In this document: positions 17,333-25,845 of the stretch, piece by piece | Numbering within the stretch: position 1 is the first letter of the stretch | How the letters are laid out: each line of letters opens with the position of its first letter | Source: an uncultured Bacteroidales bacterium | Lineage (GTDB): Bacteria > Bacteroidota > Bacteroidia > Bacteroidales > Paludibacteraceae | Length of the DNA: 64,000 bases | Reading direction: 5' to 3' | Assembly: GCA_934716995.1 (NCBI GenBank) | Contig: CAKUYO010000006.1 | Location: 41,135-105,134 of the forward strand | Program-made: the position numbers and the translations under genes | The notes under the pieces: generated by a model | Told to the model about the DNA's origin: nothing | Database searches by the model: none | Seen by the model: the letters and a program-made list of their open reading frames with translations, nothing else

Positions 17333-19624
17333 TTATGCTTTCTGCAGGTATTCGTGCATGGCTTTGGCGGCATGGCGGCCGTCGGACATAGCGAGGATGA
17401 CCGTGGCTCCGCCGCGGACGATGTCGCCGCCCGCAAAGAGCGTCGGGATAGACGACTGCATTGCATCATTCACCACAATCGTGCCTTTTTTGCCTATTTC
17501 CAATCCTGCCACACTGTGCGGAATAAGCGGGTTGGGGCTGACGCCCACGCTGACAATCACCAAATCGACCGGGATAGTGAGCGTCTGTCCCTCTACGGGT
17601 ACAGGACTGCGGCGCCCCGACTCATCGGGCTCACCCAACTCCATCACTTGCAGCACCGCCTCTTTTACACGTCCGTTCTCATCGGCGTGGTACTCTATGG
17701 GGTTGTGCAGCGTAAGGAACTCAACGCCCTCCTCCTTGGCGTGGCGCACCTCTTCGATACGCGCAGGCATCTCCTCTTCGGAACGGCGATAGACAATCAT
17801 CGCCCGCTCCGCGCCCAAGCGTTTGGCGGTACGCACAGCGTCCATCGCGGTGTTGCCGCCGCCGATAACCGCCACATTCCTGCCGTAGAGCAAAGGCGTA
17901 TCGGTAGCCGCATTGCTGGCATCCATCAGGTTGACGCGCGTGAGGTATTCGTTGCACGAGAGAACACCGTTCAGGTTCTCGCCGGGGATACCCATAAAAC
18001 GCGGCAGCCCCGCACCCGAACCGACAAAGACAGCGGCATAACCTTCTTCTTTCAGTTGGTCGGTGTTGATGGTTTTGCCGATAATGGTATCGGTACGGAA
18101 CGTAACGCCGAGGGCTTTCAGTCCGTCGATCTCGGCATCGACAATGCGGTTGGGCAGACGGAACTCGGGGATACCATATTTGAGCACACCGCCGATCTCG
18201 TGAAGCGCTTCAAAGACCGTAACTTCGTAGCCGTATTTCGCCATATCGCCCGCAAAAGCCAGTCCCGCAGGTCCCGACCCGACCACTGCAATCTTCTTGC
18301 CGTTCTTTGTTCTTTGTTCTTCGTTCTTTGTCGCTGCTGCGTGGTCTGCCACAAAGCGTTCCAGATAACCGATAGCCACAGGCTGGTGTCCCATCTTGAG
18401 ATGGATACACTGCGACTCGCATTGTTTCTCCTGCGGGCATACACGACCGCATACGGCAGGGAGAGACGAACTCTGCTTGATGACATCTGCCGCTGCTTGG
18501 ATATTGCCCTGCTCCACCTGCTTGATGAAGCCCGGTATGTTGATATTCACGGGGCAACCCTGTACACAAGTAGGGGTCTTGCAGTTCAGACAGCGGTGCG
18601 ATTCGCAGATCGCCTGCTCGGGGGTAAGTCCCTGATTGACTTCGGCGTGGATAGAGCGTACCCGCAACTCGGGTGCGAGTTCGTTCATCCGCACACGCGG
18701 AATAGCCACACGGTCTTTGGCTGTCCCCGCAAAAGGTTCCACATCAATATGCGACAGGGGGGCAATAGCGGTATCCGTACTATTGTTCTGTGCCTTAGCC
18801 GTTGTGCCATTGAGATAAGCCTGATAGGCTGCAGCCTCTTCGGTTTTGTAGGAACGCAGACGCGAGAGCATCTCATCAAAATCGACCTGGTGGGCATCGA
18901 ACTCGGGACCATCAACACAGACGAAACGTGTCTTGCCGCCAACCGTTACGCGGCATGCACCGCACATACCCGTTCCGTCCACCATAATGGTATTGAGACT
19001 CGCCTCGGTAGGTACGTTGTATTTCTGCGTGGTGAGAGCGACAAACTTCATCATAATGGCGGGTCCGATAGTGATGCACTTGTCCACCTGCTCGCGCTGT
19101 ATCACCTGCTCAATACCCTGCGTAACAAGTCCCTGTTGCCCCATAGAACCGTCGTCGGTCATAATGATGACCTCGTCGGAGAAACGGCTCAGTTGCTCTT
19201 TGAGGATAATCAGGTTTGCCGTGCGGGCAGCCAGCACGGTGATGACGCGGTTGCCTGCGGCTTTGAGTGCCTCGGCAATAGGGAGCATCGGTGCAGCCCC
19301 CACTCCACCGCACGCACAGACGACCGTACCATAGTTCTCGATATGCGTAGCACGCCCGAGAGGACCGACCAGGTCTGCCAACCCGTCGCCCGCGTTGAGT
19401 GCACAGAGTTTGGCGGACGATACGCCGATACGCTGTACTACCAGGGTGATTGTACCCTTTTCGGGGTCTGCCCCCGCAATGGTGAGCGGCATACGCTCCG
19501 ATTGCTTGTCCACACGCACAATGACGAAATGTCCCGCCTTGCGGCTACGTGCAATGAGCGGAGCCTCAATAATCAGCTCCGCCACATTCTCTGAGAAAAA
19601 TCGCTTGTTTAGTACTCGAAACAT
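17333..19624 (-). CDS. gltA: Fused FNR-like/NADPH-dependent glutamate synthase small-subunit-type flavoprotein
   Basis: A 763-residue fusion. The N-terminal ~260 residues form a ferredoxin-reductase-like FAD/NAD module with a 2Fe-2S binding motif GMCGACRVTVGG near residue 221, as in dihydroorotate dehydrogenase B electron-transfer subunit. The C-terminal ~430 residues are GltD-like: CLNCKTPTCVQGCPVNINIP and CGRVCPQEKQCESQC ligate 4Fe-4S clusters, and AVVGSGPAGLAFAGD and VIGGGNTAMDAVRTAKR are FAD and NADPH folds. The family (GltA/SudAB/NfnB-like) moves electrons between NAD(P)H and ferredoxin or glutamate synthesis. An 11-residue insert made from GTTCTTT heptamers sits near residue 436, just before the second FAD motif. 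It ends a minus-strand run with deoC 9 bp upstream. Confidence 0.93.
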   Translation of the reverse strand: MFRVLNKRFFSENVAELIIEAPLIARSRKAGHFVIVRVDKQSERMPLTIAGADPEKGTITLVVQRIGVSSAKLCALNAGDGLADLVGPLGRATHIENYGTVVCACGGVGAAPMLPIAEALKAAGNRVITVLAARTANLIILKEQLSRFSDEVIIMTDDGSMGQQGLVTQGIEQVIQREQVDKCITIGPAIMMKFVALTTQKYNVPTEASLNTIMVDGTGMCGACRVTVGGKTRFVCVDGPEFDAHQVDFDEMLSRLRSYKTEEAAAYQAYLNGTTAKAQNNSTDTAIAPLSHIDVEPFAGTAKDRVAIPRVRMNELAPELRVRSIHAEVNQGLTPEQAICESHRCLNCKTPTCVQGCPVNINIPGFIKQVEQGNIQAAADVIKQSSSLPAVCGRVCPQEKQCESQCIHLKMGHQPVAIGYLERFVADHAAATKNEEQRTKNGKKIAVVGSGPAGLAFAGDMAKYGYEVTVFEALHEIGGVLKYGIPEFRLPNRIVDAEIDGLKALGVTFRTDTIIGKTINTDQLKEEGYAAVFVGSGAGLPRFMGIPGENLNGVLSCNEYLTRVNLMDASNAATDTPLLYGRNVAVIGGGNTAMDAVRTAKRLGAERAMIVYRRSEEEMPARIEEVRHAKEEGVEFLTLHNPIEYHADENGRVKEAVLQVMELGEPDESGRRSPVPVEGQTLTIPVDLVIVSVGVSPNPLIPHSVAGLEIGKKGTIVVNDAMQSSIPTLFAGGDIVRGGATVILAMSDGRHAAKAMHEYLQKA
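18302..18329. repeat. Heptamer array (4 x GTTCTTT) inside gltA
   Basis: Four 7-bp units, one with a C for T change, encode TKNEEQRTKN on the minus strand in the linker between the Fe-S domain and the FAD-binding GSGPAGL motif. The same heptamer occurs at 29943, 37767 (inverted, in the GH31 signal peptide) and 45316. Confidence 0.85.
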
Positions 19625-19633
19625 ATCGCCGAA

Positions 19634-20512
19634 TTAGAAGTATTTGGTCTCTGTCCCCATAATAGAGGTAAGCAGGTTGTTTGCCAGGCGGCTGGCACCG
19701 AAACGGAAACTTTGGTTGTTGAGCCAGTCTGTGCCGAGAATCTCTTTGACGAGGGTATAGTGTTGTACCGCCTCTTCGGTAGTACTGACACCGCCTGCAG
19801 GTTTGTAGCAGACCTTCTGACCGGTTTTCTCGTACCAGTCCTTGATAGCATGGCACATCACATACGTAGCCTCGGGGGTGGCGTTTACGGCAATCTTGCC
19901 TGTGGAGGTCTTGATAAAGTCCGCCCCCGCCGCCATAGCAATGATAGAGGCTTTGTAGATATTCTCCGCTGTCTTCAGGGCACCCGTCTCGAGAATGACT
20001 TTGAGGTGGGCATGACGGATAGCGGCTTTAATTTCGCTTATCTCGTCGAAGACCTCCGGATACTTGCCCTCGAGGAACTTACCGATAGATATAACGATAT
20101 CGATCTCGGTGGCACCTGCCGCCACAGCCATAGCCGCCTCGGCTACTTTGACCTCGATAAAAGTCTGCGAAGCAGGGAAACCTGCCGCTACGGCAGCCAG
20201 ACCGATCGGTTCGGTAAGCGTATTGGCTGCAGTCTCCACCAAAGCGGGATAGACACACATAGCCGCTACGTTGGGCACACCGGGGAAATGCTTGCCGAAC
20301 TCGTTCACTTTCTGCGCCATACCTGCCACTTTGGCGGTGGTATCATCGCCGTTGAGGGTGGTCAGGTCTATCTGGTGGAGGCATTGTTTCCATACCTCTG
20401 CATTGTTGTTCTCATCAAAATGCTCCTTGATGATTTCGGCGGTAGCCGCTTTCACTTCTTCGTCCTTTTGGCAGCAGTTGTACTGCGCAAAGAGTTCTTC
20501 AAACTTCTCCAT
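19634..20512 (-). CDS. deoC: Deoxyribose-phosphate aldolase
   Basis: A 292-residue class I aldolase that splits 2-deoxyribose-5-phosphate to glyceraldehyde-3-phosphate and acetaldehyde. The Schiff-base region ADFIKTSTGKIAVNATPEA is intact, as are ATEIDIVISIGKFLEG and LKVILETGAL. It is longer than the ~220-residue DeoC type and similar to the E. coli 259-residue class with an N-terminal helical extension. It lies 9 bp upstream of gltA and follows psd on the same strand, so it is probably co-transcribed. Confidence 0.95.
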   Translation of the reverse strand: MEKFEELFAQYNCCQKDEEVKAATAEIIKEHFDENNNAEVWKQCLHQIDLTTLNGDDTTAKVAGMAQKVNEFGKHFPGVPNVAAMCVYPALVETAANTLTEPIGLAAVAAGFPASQTFIEVKVAEAAMAVAAGATEIDIVISIGKFLEGKYPEVFDEISEIKAAIRHAHLKVILETGALKTAENIYKASIIAMAAGADFIKTSTGKIAVNATPEATYVMCHAIKDWYEKTGQKVCYKPAGGVSTTEEAVQHYTLVKEILGTDWLNNQSFRFGASRLANNLLTSIMGTETKYF

Positions 20513-20563
20513 AGTATTGTATTGTTTAACGTTGTTTTTGTACTTTTTGTTGTTTGCCTATCG

Positions 20564-21253
20564 TTATTTATCATCTTTTTCCGGCAGGCGACCGATAATG
20601 GTCTCGTTGCCGCGGACGGTATCCCCCACAGCAACAAACATCTCGGTATCCAACGGAAGATACATATCCACGCGCGAACCGAGTTTGATAAACCCGAGGT
20701 GGGTATTACGCAGTGATTGTTTACCGGGTTTGGCATAAGTTACAATACGGCGTGCCATAGCCCCCGCTATCTGACGGACGGCAATCCGCACTTTGTCCGG
20801 AGTCTCGATAACCACCAGCGAACGCTCGTTTTCCGTACTTGACTTAGGCAACCATGCACCTTTGTGGCGACCTTTCTGGTGTTCCGAAACCAAGATCGTA
20901 CCCTCAATAGGATACCAGTTGGCATGCACATTGAAAGGCGACATAAAGATACTGACCTGCAAACGTTCCTCATGGAAATATTCGTTCTCCATTGTCGGTT
21001 CCACCACCACCACTTTGCCGTCGGCGGGGGCAATCAAAAAATTAGGATCGTCCACCTCCAACACACGCACAGGGTTGCGGAAGAAATACGTAACAAAAAT
21101 CAGTAGCATTGCCGCAAAAATCAGCAATATGGCGAGTGCCCAATGCGGCATAAAAATAAAACCGATTACCCCCGACACAAATATGAGCAACGTCAATATG
21201 GTAATGATATTGCGCCCCTCTCTGTGTATTCTGGCTTGTTTACGATGTTTCAT
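20564..21253 (-). CDS. psd: Phosphatidylserine decarboxylase family protein (short form)
   Basis: A 229-residue membrane enzyme that makes phosphatidylethanolamine. After a charged start (MKHRKQARIHREGRN) come two hydrophobic helices (LTLLIFVSGVIGFIF and LAILLIFAAMLLIFVTYFF). Then follow IAPADGKVVVVEPT, FMSPFNVHANWYP and the self-cleavage site LGFIKLGSRVDMYLP near residue 190, in which the Ser of LGS becomes the pyruvoyl group. This is the compact Psd form common in Bacteroidetes. An ATG at 21262 is also possible but overlaps the upstream stop; 21253 avoids this. pssA, the usual partner, is not adjacent. Confidence 0.93.
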   Translation of the reverse strand: MKHRKQARIHREGRNIITILTLLIFVSGVIGFIFMPHWALAILLIFAAMLLIFVTYFFRNPVRVLEVDDPNFLIAPADGKVVVVEPTMENEYFHEERLQVSIFMSPFNVHANWYPIEGTILVSEHQKGRHKGAWLPKSSTENERSLVVIETPDKVRIAVRQIAGAMARRIVTYAKPGKQSLRNTHLGFIKLGSRVDMYLPLDTEMFVAVGDTVRGNETIIGRLPEKDDK

Positions 21254-21255
21254 AA

Positions 21256-21684
21256 TTACCATGCATTATACGGGAACTTAGCAAGCATCTCGGTGGCCTG
21301 ATCCATTCCGTTTTGCAGTTTCTTGTCAAGCATCATCTTGAACATCATCGGCAGGTCGGCTTTCAGCGTCAGTTTGATGCGTGTGTCGGTAGGGGTTACC
21401 TCTTTGAGTTGAATCCAGAAATTCATCTCCATGGGGATATTCTCTGCACCGAACTTGATGGTGTCGTTCTCGATCTTGTCCACAATACGGATAGCAATCT
21501 TTTGCCCAAGCCCGTCCACTTTCATGCGCACACAGTCTTCGCTGATCTCCAACTCCTGCACCTTGTCCTGCGGGATAAGGTCTTTGACACGGTTGAGGTT
21601 GTTCAGGTTGCTCAACACCCTATATATCTGTTCTGCCGAAGCAGCGGCAGACTGTATCTTGCTTTCGTATTTTACTTCAGACAT
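21256..21684 (-). CDS. SRPBCC (START-like) family protein
   Basis: A 142-residue protein beginning MSEVKYESKIQSAAASAEQIYRVLSNLNNL, the typical opening of the polyketide-cyclase/START-like helix-grip fold. A central beta-sheet (EISEDCVRMKVDGLGQKIAIRIVDK, WIQLKEVTPTDTRIKLTLKAD) and a long C-terminal helix (MMLDKKLQNGMDQATEMLAKFP) complete the domain. Such proteins bind a hydrophobic ligand in a cavity. No ligand can be named. It is between pyrE-like and psd on the same strand and shares the operon. Confidence 0.82.
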   Translation of the reverse strand: MSEVKYESKIQSAAASAEQIYRVLSNLNNLNRVKDLIPQDKVQELEISEDCVRMKVDGLGQKIAIRIVDKIENDTIKFGAENIPMEMNFWIQLKEVTPTDTRIKLTLKADLPMMFKMMLDKKLQNGMDQATEMLAKFPYNAW

Positions 21685-21698
21685 AATTACGCATTTAA

Positions 21699-21719
21699 TT
21701 ATGCATTATGCATTGTGCA
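21699..21719. repeat. Heptamer array, 3 x 7 bp
   Basis: TTATGCA, TTATGCA and TTGTGCA lie in the 39-bp gap between the pyrE-like gene and the SRPBCC gene. It is related to the CATTGTG array at 8507-8534. Confidence 0.6.
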
Positions 21720-21723
21720 TTGA

Positions 21724-22353
21724 TTATTTCCATTTGGCGGGGTTCTTGTGCCAGTCTTGCAGTACTTTGAGGTCGCTGTCGGAGAAGATATGCTCTGCGG
21801 CAGCCACCTTGACCAAAGCATCAAAGTTGGTAAGCGGAACCAATTCGACATCGGCATCGTGGAAGACACGTTTGGCAGAAGACATCTGGTAGTCGAAGAT
21901 CGTTACCACGCCCTCTATGGTACAACCGTTGTTGCGCAGGGCTTCGATCACTTTCTTGACATTGTCGCCCGCATTCACCTGGTTCTCAATGATTACCACT
22001 TTCTGCCGCGGACGCAGGTCGCCCTCTATCTGGTTCTCCAGTCCGTGGTCTTTCGGGGTAGGATGTACATAGACATAAGGCAGTGCCAACTGCTCCGCCA
22101 CCAATACGCCGTGGGCAATGGCATTGACCGCCACGCCGGCAATCACATCGGCATCGGGGTAGAGTTCCGCCACGGTTTTTGCCAATTCCAACTTGATGAA
22201 ATTGCGCATATAGGTATAGGAGAATATCTTGCGGTCGTCGAAATAGATAGGCGATTTGCGGTTGTTTGCCCATATAAACGGGCTATTGACCTGGAGACTG
22301 AACGTCTTCAGTTGCAACAACTTTTTCGCTACAAGCAGTTCAAGGTTTTCCAT
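21724..22353 (-). CDS. pyrE: Orotate phosphoribosyltransferase homologue with divergent PRPP loop
   Basis: A 209-residue type I phosphoribosyltransferase. The start MENLELLVAKKLLQLK is set by a TAnnTTTG promoter 24 bp upstream. The overall fold matches PyrE: SPIYFDDRKIFSY, VIAGVAVNAIAHGVLVA, TPKDHGLENQIEGDLRP and a C-terminal DWHKNPAKWK tail. The PRPP-binding loop, normally like VVVEDLISTGGS, reads VVIIENQVNAGDNV here. The acidic pair, the Thr and the Ser/Thr after the second Gly are all changed. The Arg usually before the TPKDHG loop is His. It may therefore be a paralogue with altered activity rather than the main OPRT. It heads the run to gltA. Confidence 0.8.
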   Translation of the reverse strand: MENLELLVAKKLLQLKTFSLQVNSPFIWANNRKSPIYFDDRKIFSYTYMRNFIKLELAKTVAELYPDADVIAGVAVNAIAHGVLVAEQLALPYVYVHPTPKDHGLENQIEGDLRPRQKVVIIENQVNAGDNVKKVIEALRNNGCTIEGVVTIFDYQMSSAKRVFHDADVELVPLTNFDALVKVAAAEHIFSDSDLKVLQDWHKNPAKWK

Positions 22354-22376
22354 AACAGGTTTGCGTTTTAGGGGGG

Positions 22377-22384
22377 CAAAGGTA
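22377..22384 (-). promoter_or_regulatory. -7 promoter element of the pyrE-like operon
   Basis: The minus strand reads TACCTTTG, a TAnnTTTG match 24 bp upstream of the ATG at 22353, giving a leader of about 17 nt. Confidence 0.6.
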
Positions 22385-22453
22385 CAACTTTTTCCCCACA
22401 TATACAAGGGGCAATGTGTTTTTACAGGATAACCGCATTGTCAAAACAACATC

Positions 22454-22536
22454 TATACACTTTATGCAACACATATAGTGTATAAAGTGTATAAAAGCAC
22501 CGCACAAAAGCCTATCTCGTTGCCGTCTCGTTGCCG
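22454..22536. other. Intergenic hairpin and 2 x 11-bp array
   Basis: A perfect 12-bp inverted pair TATACACTTTAT (22454-22465) / ATAAAGTGTATA (22482-22493) is followed by two exact copies of TCTCGTTGCCG at 22515-22536. Both lie in the 289-bp gap between pyrE-like and hsdR. The gap also holds the hsdR terminator; nothing coding is seen. Confidence 0.65.
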
Positions 22537-22584
22537 TAAATGGTATTCGGAGGTATAAGATTTAGTTCTGTTATAAGGGAGAAA

Positions 22585-22604
22585 GGCTGCCAAATACGGC
22601 AGCC
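22585..22604 (-). terminator. Intrinsic terminator of the Type I RM locus
   Basis: A perfect 7-bp GC-rich stem, GGCTGCC/GGCAGCC, is followed by TTTCT on the minus strand, 39 bp after the hsdR stop. Confidence 0.75.
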
Positions 22605-22642
22605 GCGGAGACACTGCTTTGTAATACGTAATGGGGAATGCT

Positions 22643-25600
22643 CTACGAACACCAGCCGTAGCCCTGCACTGCCATATCGATAAAATGGGATAGCAGCAAG
22701 TGCCGCTTGGCGTCGAAAGCAGGTTTGTCGTAACTCTGCGGGAGGTCGGCATCCAGCGTGGAGGTGATGATATTGAGCACTTGCTGCTTGGGTTGCTCGT
22801 CCTTGTACCAATCAACCACCATAATATCGCTTTTCTCGGCGGTCAGGCGGGTATAGAGATTCTTGGCGGCAAGTTTCACTTTCTGTTCCTCTTCGCGGGT
22901 CAGTTTGCGTCCCTGTATGAGCAGGTCGTATATCTCCAGTTCCTCCTCGGTCAGCCCCATATCGGCAGCCCGAGACTGCTCGGTGCGCAACTGATCAATG
23001 AGTTGCAGCAGTTTCTCGTAGTAGTCCTCGTTCTCCGACCCGCCGGCGTTGTAGCGGTCGATGATAGCACGGTACCGCTCGGAAAAAGCGATGCGGGTGC
23101 AGTTCTTGTTAATCATCTGTTGCAGGGCTTTCTCGATATATTCGCGCAGGTCTGCCACCTCCAGTGCCTTGTAAGGCGTGGCATTGAGTTCTTTGCGCAG
23201 CCCGTCGAGGTCGAGACGGGAGAGGTCTATCACCTTGCCCTGGTGGATGACATATCCGGCACGGTGTTCGGAAGTGGTAGCCGAGACGCTGCTGTCCAAT
23301 ACCGATGCCATCTTCTTGCGGGCACGGAGCAGTTTCTCGTCGTCTATTTGGTTGCATAGCAGTCCGTTGAGGTAGGCAATGGGGGCATAGAGGTCATTCG
23401 ACCAGTGTTTCTCCACCACCTCGGGTTTGCTCGCATCGTAGAGGTTGATGACGGTGTTGGACAGCACACGGAAACGCTCCTTGGTCTCGTCTTTCTCCAA
23501 CAGGGTATTATAGGCATGGCGCAGCATATCCAGCCGCGTGAGGGTATCGGTCTCGGCAACGACAGCCGCCATAGAGATACCTTCGATTCGGAGGTATTGG
23601 TCGGTCTGCTCAATCGCCGCATCAAGGTTGCGGAGCAGTTGGTCGATGTCCTTGGCGGGGAAATCGTCCGTCCCGTCGGTGGATGCGTAGTCGGACAATG
23701 CCTGACGCATATACTTGAAGACATTCACGTAATCGACAATCAGACCGCACGTCTTGCCCTCGCAGACGCGGTTGGCGCGGGCTATCGCCTGCATCAGCGT
23801 ATGCCCTTTCATCGGCTTGTCCAGATAGAGGGTCGAGAGCGACGGCACATCGAAACCCGTAAGCCACATGGCGCACACGAACACCAGCCGCAGCGGGTCG
23901 TCGGCTTTCTTGAACCGGTCTTCGATGTCGAGTCCGTCGGGCGAGATAGCGTTCATCTTCTCGCGGTGGGGCGTGATGTTCAGCCCGTGGTCGGCAAAAC
24001 GCTTGGCTTCGTCGTTCTCGGCAGAGATAATCACCGCCATCTCGGTGGTATCCATAAAGCGGATACGCTCGGTCAGTTCTTGCCGCTTGGCGGGGTCGGT
24101 TGTCTCGTTGCGCTCCGCCACGAGGGCTTTCTTTTCCTCCGTCCAGTAATGCTGCACTTTGTCGTACATACGCACGGCGGTGAACTTGTCCACACTGACC
24201 ACCATACCTTTGCCCAAGTACCCGCGCCGCGGGAAATGGTGGGCGATGTCGCGGGCAATCTTGTCCAAGCGTTCCTCGCGCTTGATGACTTCGAGAATAC
24301 GCGACGAGGAATTCTCTAATAGTTGCTGCTCGCGGTCGTTGAGGTTCTCCTCCTCTATGATGTCCACCACATCGTCGTCCAGGAAGTTGTTTTGCAGCCC
24401 CACCTCGGGCACACGGCGGGAATAGAAGAGCGGCACGGTGGACTTGTCCTCGACGGCTTGGGCGAAATTGTATTCGCTCACATAGTTGCCGAACCACTGG
24501 TTGGTCAGCCGTTTGCTGCCAAGTAGCGGCGTACCCGTAAAGGCGATGTAGTTGGCATTGGGCAGCCCCGCATGCATATTCTCCGCCAACTGCTTGTACT
24601 GTGTGCGGTGCGCCTCGTCCACCAGGACGATGATGTCGTTGCGGTCGGAGAGAAGGGGATAACGCTGCTGCCGGTCGTAGCCGAACTTGTGAATAAGGGT
24701 GAAAAGCAGCGGTTTGTTGCTGCGCAGAAAATCACGCAGTTGCTCGGAGTTCTTGGGCTGTGTCTCGTCTTTCTGCCCGACCGTCTCGGTGCGGACAAAA
24801 GTCTTGTGTATCTGGGTATCCAGGTCTTCGCGGTCGGTAACGATAAGAAACGACCAGTTGCCATGCAATTTGCGCTGCACCTTGCGGACATAATAAACCA
24901 TCGAATAACTCTTGCCCGAACCCTGTGTATGCCAGAATACACCGAGTTTGCCCCGCAGTTCCTCGCGCCGGCGGGTCGCTTCTATCAGGTTGTTCACACC
25001 GAGGTACTGGTGGTTCTTGGCAATGATTTTGGCGGACTTGTTGTCGAAGAATATAAAGTTCTCGATATAATCCAGCAGGCGTTCCCTGCGCAGCAAACCC
25101 TCGGCAAGGGTAACGATAGAGGTGCCTGTTCGGGCGGTCTGCTCGCGGTTGACGGGTTCTTTCTCATCGTTGGCACGCAGCCACTCGAAATAGAACGCAT
25201 AGCCCGCATTGAACGCTCCGACACGCGTCTCAAAGCCGTTGGATAGAACGCATATCTGGTTGAAAGCGAAGATATTCGGTATGTCCTTGCGGTAGGAGAC
25301 CAGGTTCTTGTGGTATGCCTCCTCTATCTTGACGGTCGAGTTCTTCAGTTCGATAAACACCACCGGCAGACCGTTGACAAACAGCAGCACATCGGGGCGG
25401 CGGTAGTTGTAGTGCCCCGCTATCCACATCTGGTTGACCACGTGGAAGGAGTTTTTCTCGGGGTGCTCAAAGTCAATCAGGTGAATAAAATCAAAGTCCT
25501 CCTTGTCCTGCACGCGGGTGGTAACGCGTATGCCCTCGCGGATATACTTGTAGAGGCGGTAGTTGGTCTCCACGGGGTCGGCACCCGAATAGTCCTGACA

Positions 25601-25834
25601 GAGCATCTGCCACGTGGTGCGTATCTGCTCTGGGTCAATCTTCGGATTGAGCCGTAGCAGGGCTTCGTGTAGCACCTGCGGAAGCACGCACTGGTGTGCG
25701 GACTCGCGCCCGGTGAGGGCGGTGTCGTCCCGCTTGTCGGGCGACGGGTCGCAGGCGATATGCGTCCAACCTTGTTCACAGAGCCTTCCGACAAGGGCTT
25801 GCTCTATATCGTCTTCGGAGATAAAGGATTTCAT
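22643..25834 (-). CDS. hsdR: Type I restriction endonuclease subunit R
   Basis: A 1063-residue restriction and DNA-translocation subunit. The N-terminal nuclease core contains RRPDVLLFVNG and VVFIELKNS near residues 147-166, a PD-ExK arrangement. The SF2 motor follows: WHTQGSGKSYSMVYY (Walker A, near 306), VLVDEAHRTQ (Walker B DEAH, near 403), AFTGTPLLG, and the second RecA lobe with MWLTGFDVPSLSTLYLDKPM and QAIARANRV. A helical C-terminus for HsdM/S docking follows. No truncation or frameshift is seen. It is last in the locus, 11 bp after the DUF1016 gene, and ends at a terminator. Confidence 0.97.
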   Translation of the reverse strand: MKSFISEDDIEQALVGRLCEQGWTHIACDPSPDKRDDTALTGRESAHQCVLPQVLHEALLRLNPKIDPEQIRTTWQMLCQDYSGADPVETNYRLYKYIREGIRVTTRVQDKEDFDFIHLIDFEHPEKNSFHVVNQMWIAGHYNYRRPDVLLFVNGLPVVFIELKNSTVKIEEAYHKNLVSYRKDIPNIFAFNQICVLSNGFETRVGAFNAGYAFYFEWLRANDEKEPVNREQTARTGTSIVTLAEGLLRRERLLDYIENFIFFDNKSAKIIAKNHQYLGVNNLIEATRRREELRGKLGVFWHTQGSGKSYSMVYYVRKVQRKLHGNWSFLIVTDREDLDTQIHKTFVRTETVGQKDETQPKNSEQLRDFLRSNKPLLFTLIHKFGYDRQQRYPLLSDRNDIIVLVDEAHRTQYKQLAENMHAGLPNANYIAFTGTPLLGSKRLTNQWFGNYVSEYNFAQAVEDKSTVPLFYSRRVPEVGLQNNFLDDDVVDIIEEENLNDREQQLLENSSSRILEVIKREERLDKIARDIAHHFPRRGYLGKGMVVSVDKFTAVRMYDKVQHYWTEEKKALVAERNETTDPAKRQELTERIRFMDTTEMAVIISAENDEAKRFADHGLNITPHREKMNAISPDGLDIEDRFKKADDPLRLVFVCAMWLTGFDVPSLSTLYLDKPMKGHTLMQAIARANRVCEGKTCGLIVDYVNVFKYMRQALSDYASTDGTDDFPAKDIDQLLRNLDAAIEQTDQYLRIEGISMAAVVAETDTLTRLDMLRHAYNTLLEKDETKERFRVLSNTVINLYDASKPEVVEKHWSNDLYAPIAYLNGLLCNQIDDEKLLRARKKMASVLDSSVSATTSEHRAGYVIHQGKVIDLSRLDLDGLRKELNATPYKALEVADLREYIEKALQQMINKNCTRIAFSERYRAIIDRYNAGGSENEDYYEKLLQLIDQLRTEQSRAADMGLTEEELEIYDLLIQGRKLTREEEQKVKLAAKNLYTRLTAEKSDIMVVDWYKDEQPKQQVLNIITSTLDADLPQSYDKPAFDAKRHLLLSHFIDMAVQGYGWCS

Positions 25835-25845
25835 ACGTTGTGGAG

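Noticed and set aside
17318..19594. Long open frames antisense to real genes (also 5489-7480, 28210-30144, 42408-45251)
   Set aside because: They mirror gltA, the TPR lipoprotein, hsdM and SusC on the opposite strand. Their translations lack conserved motifs and arise from codon bias of the sense genes.
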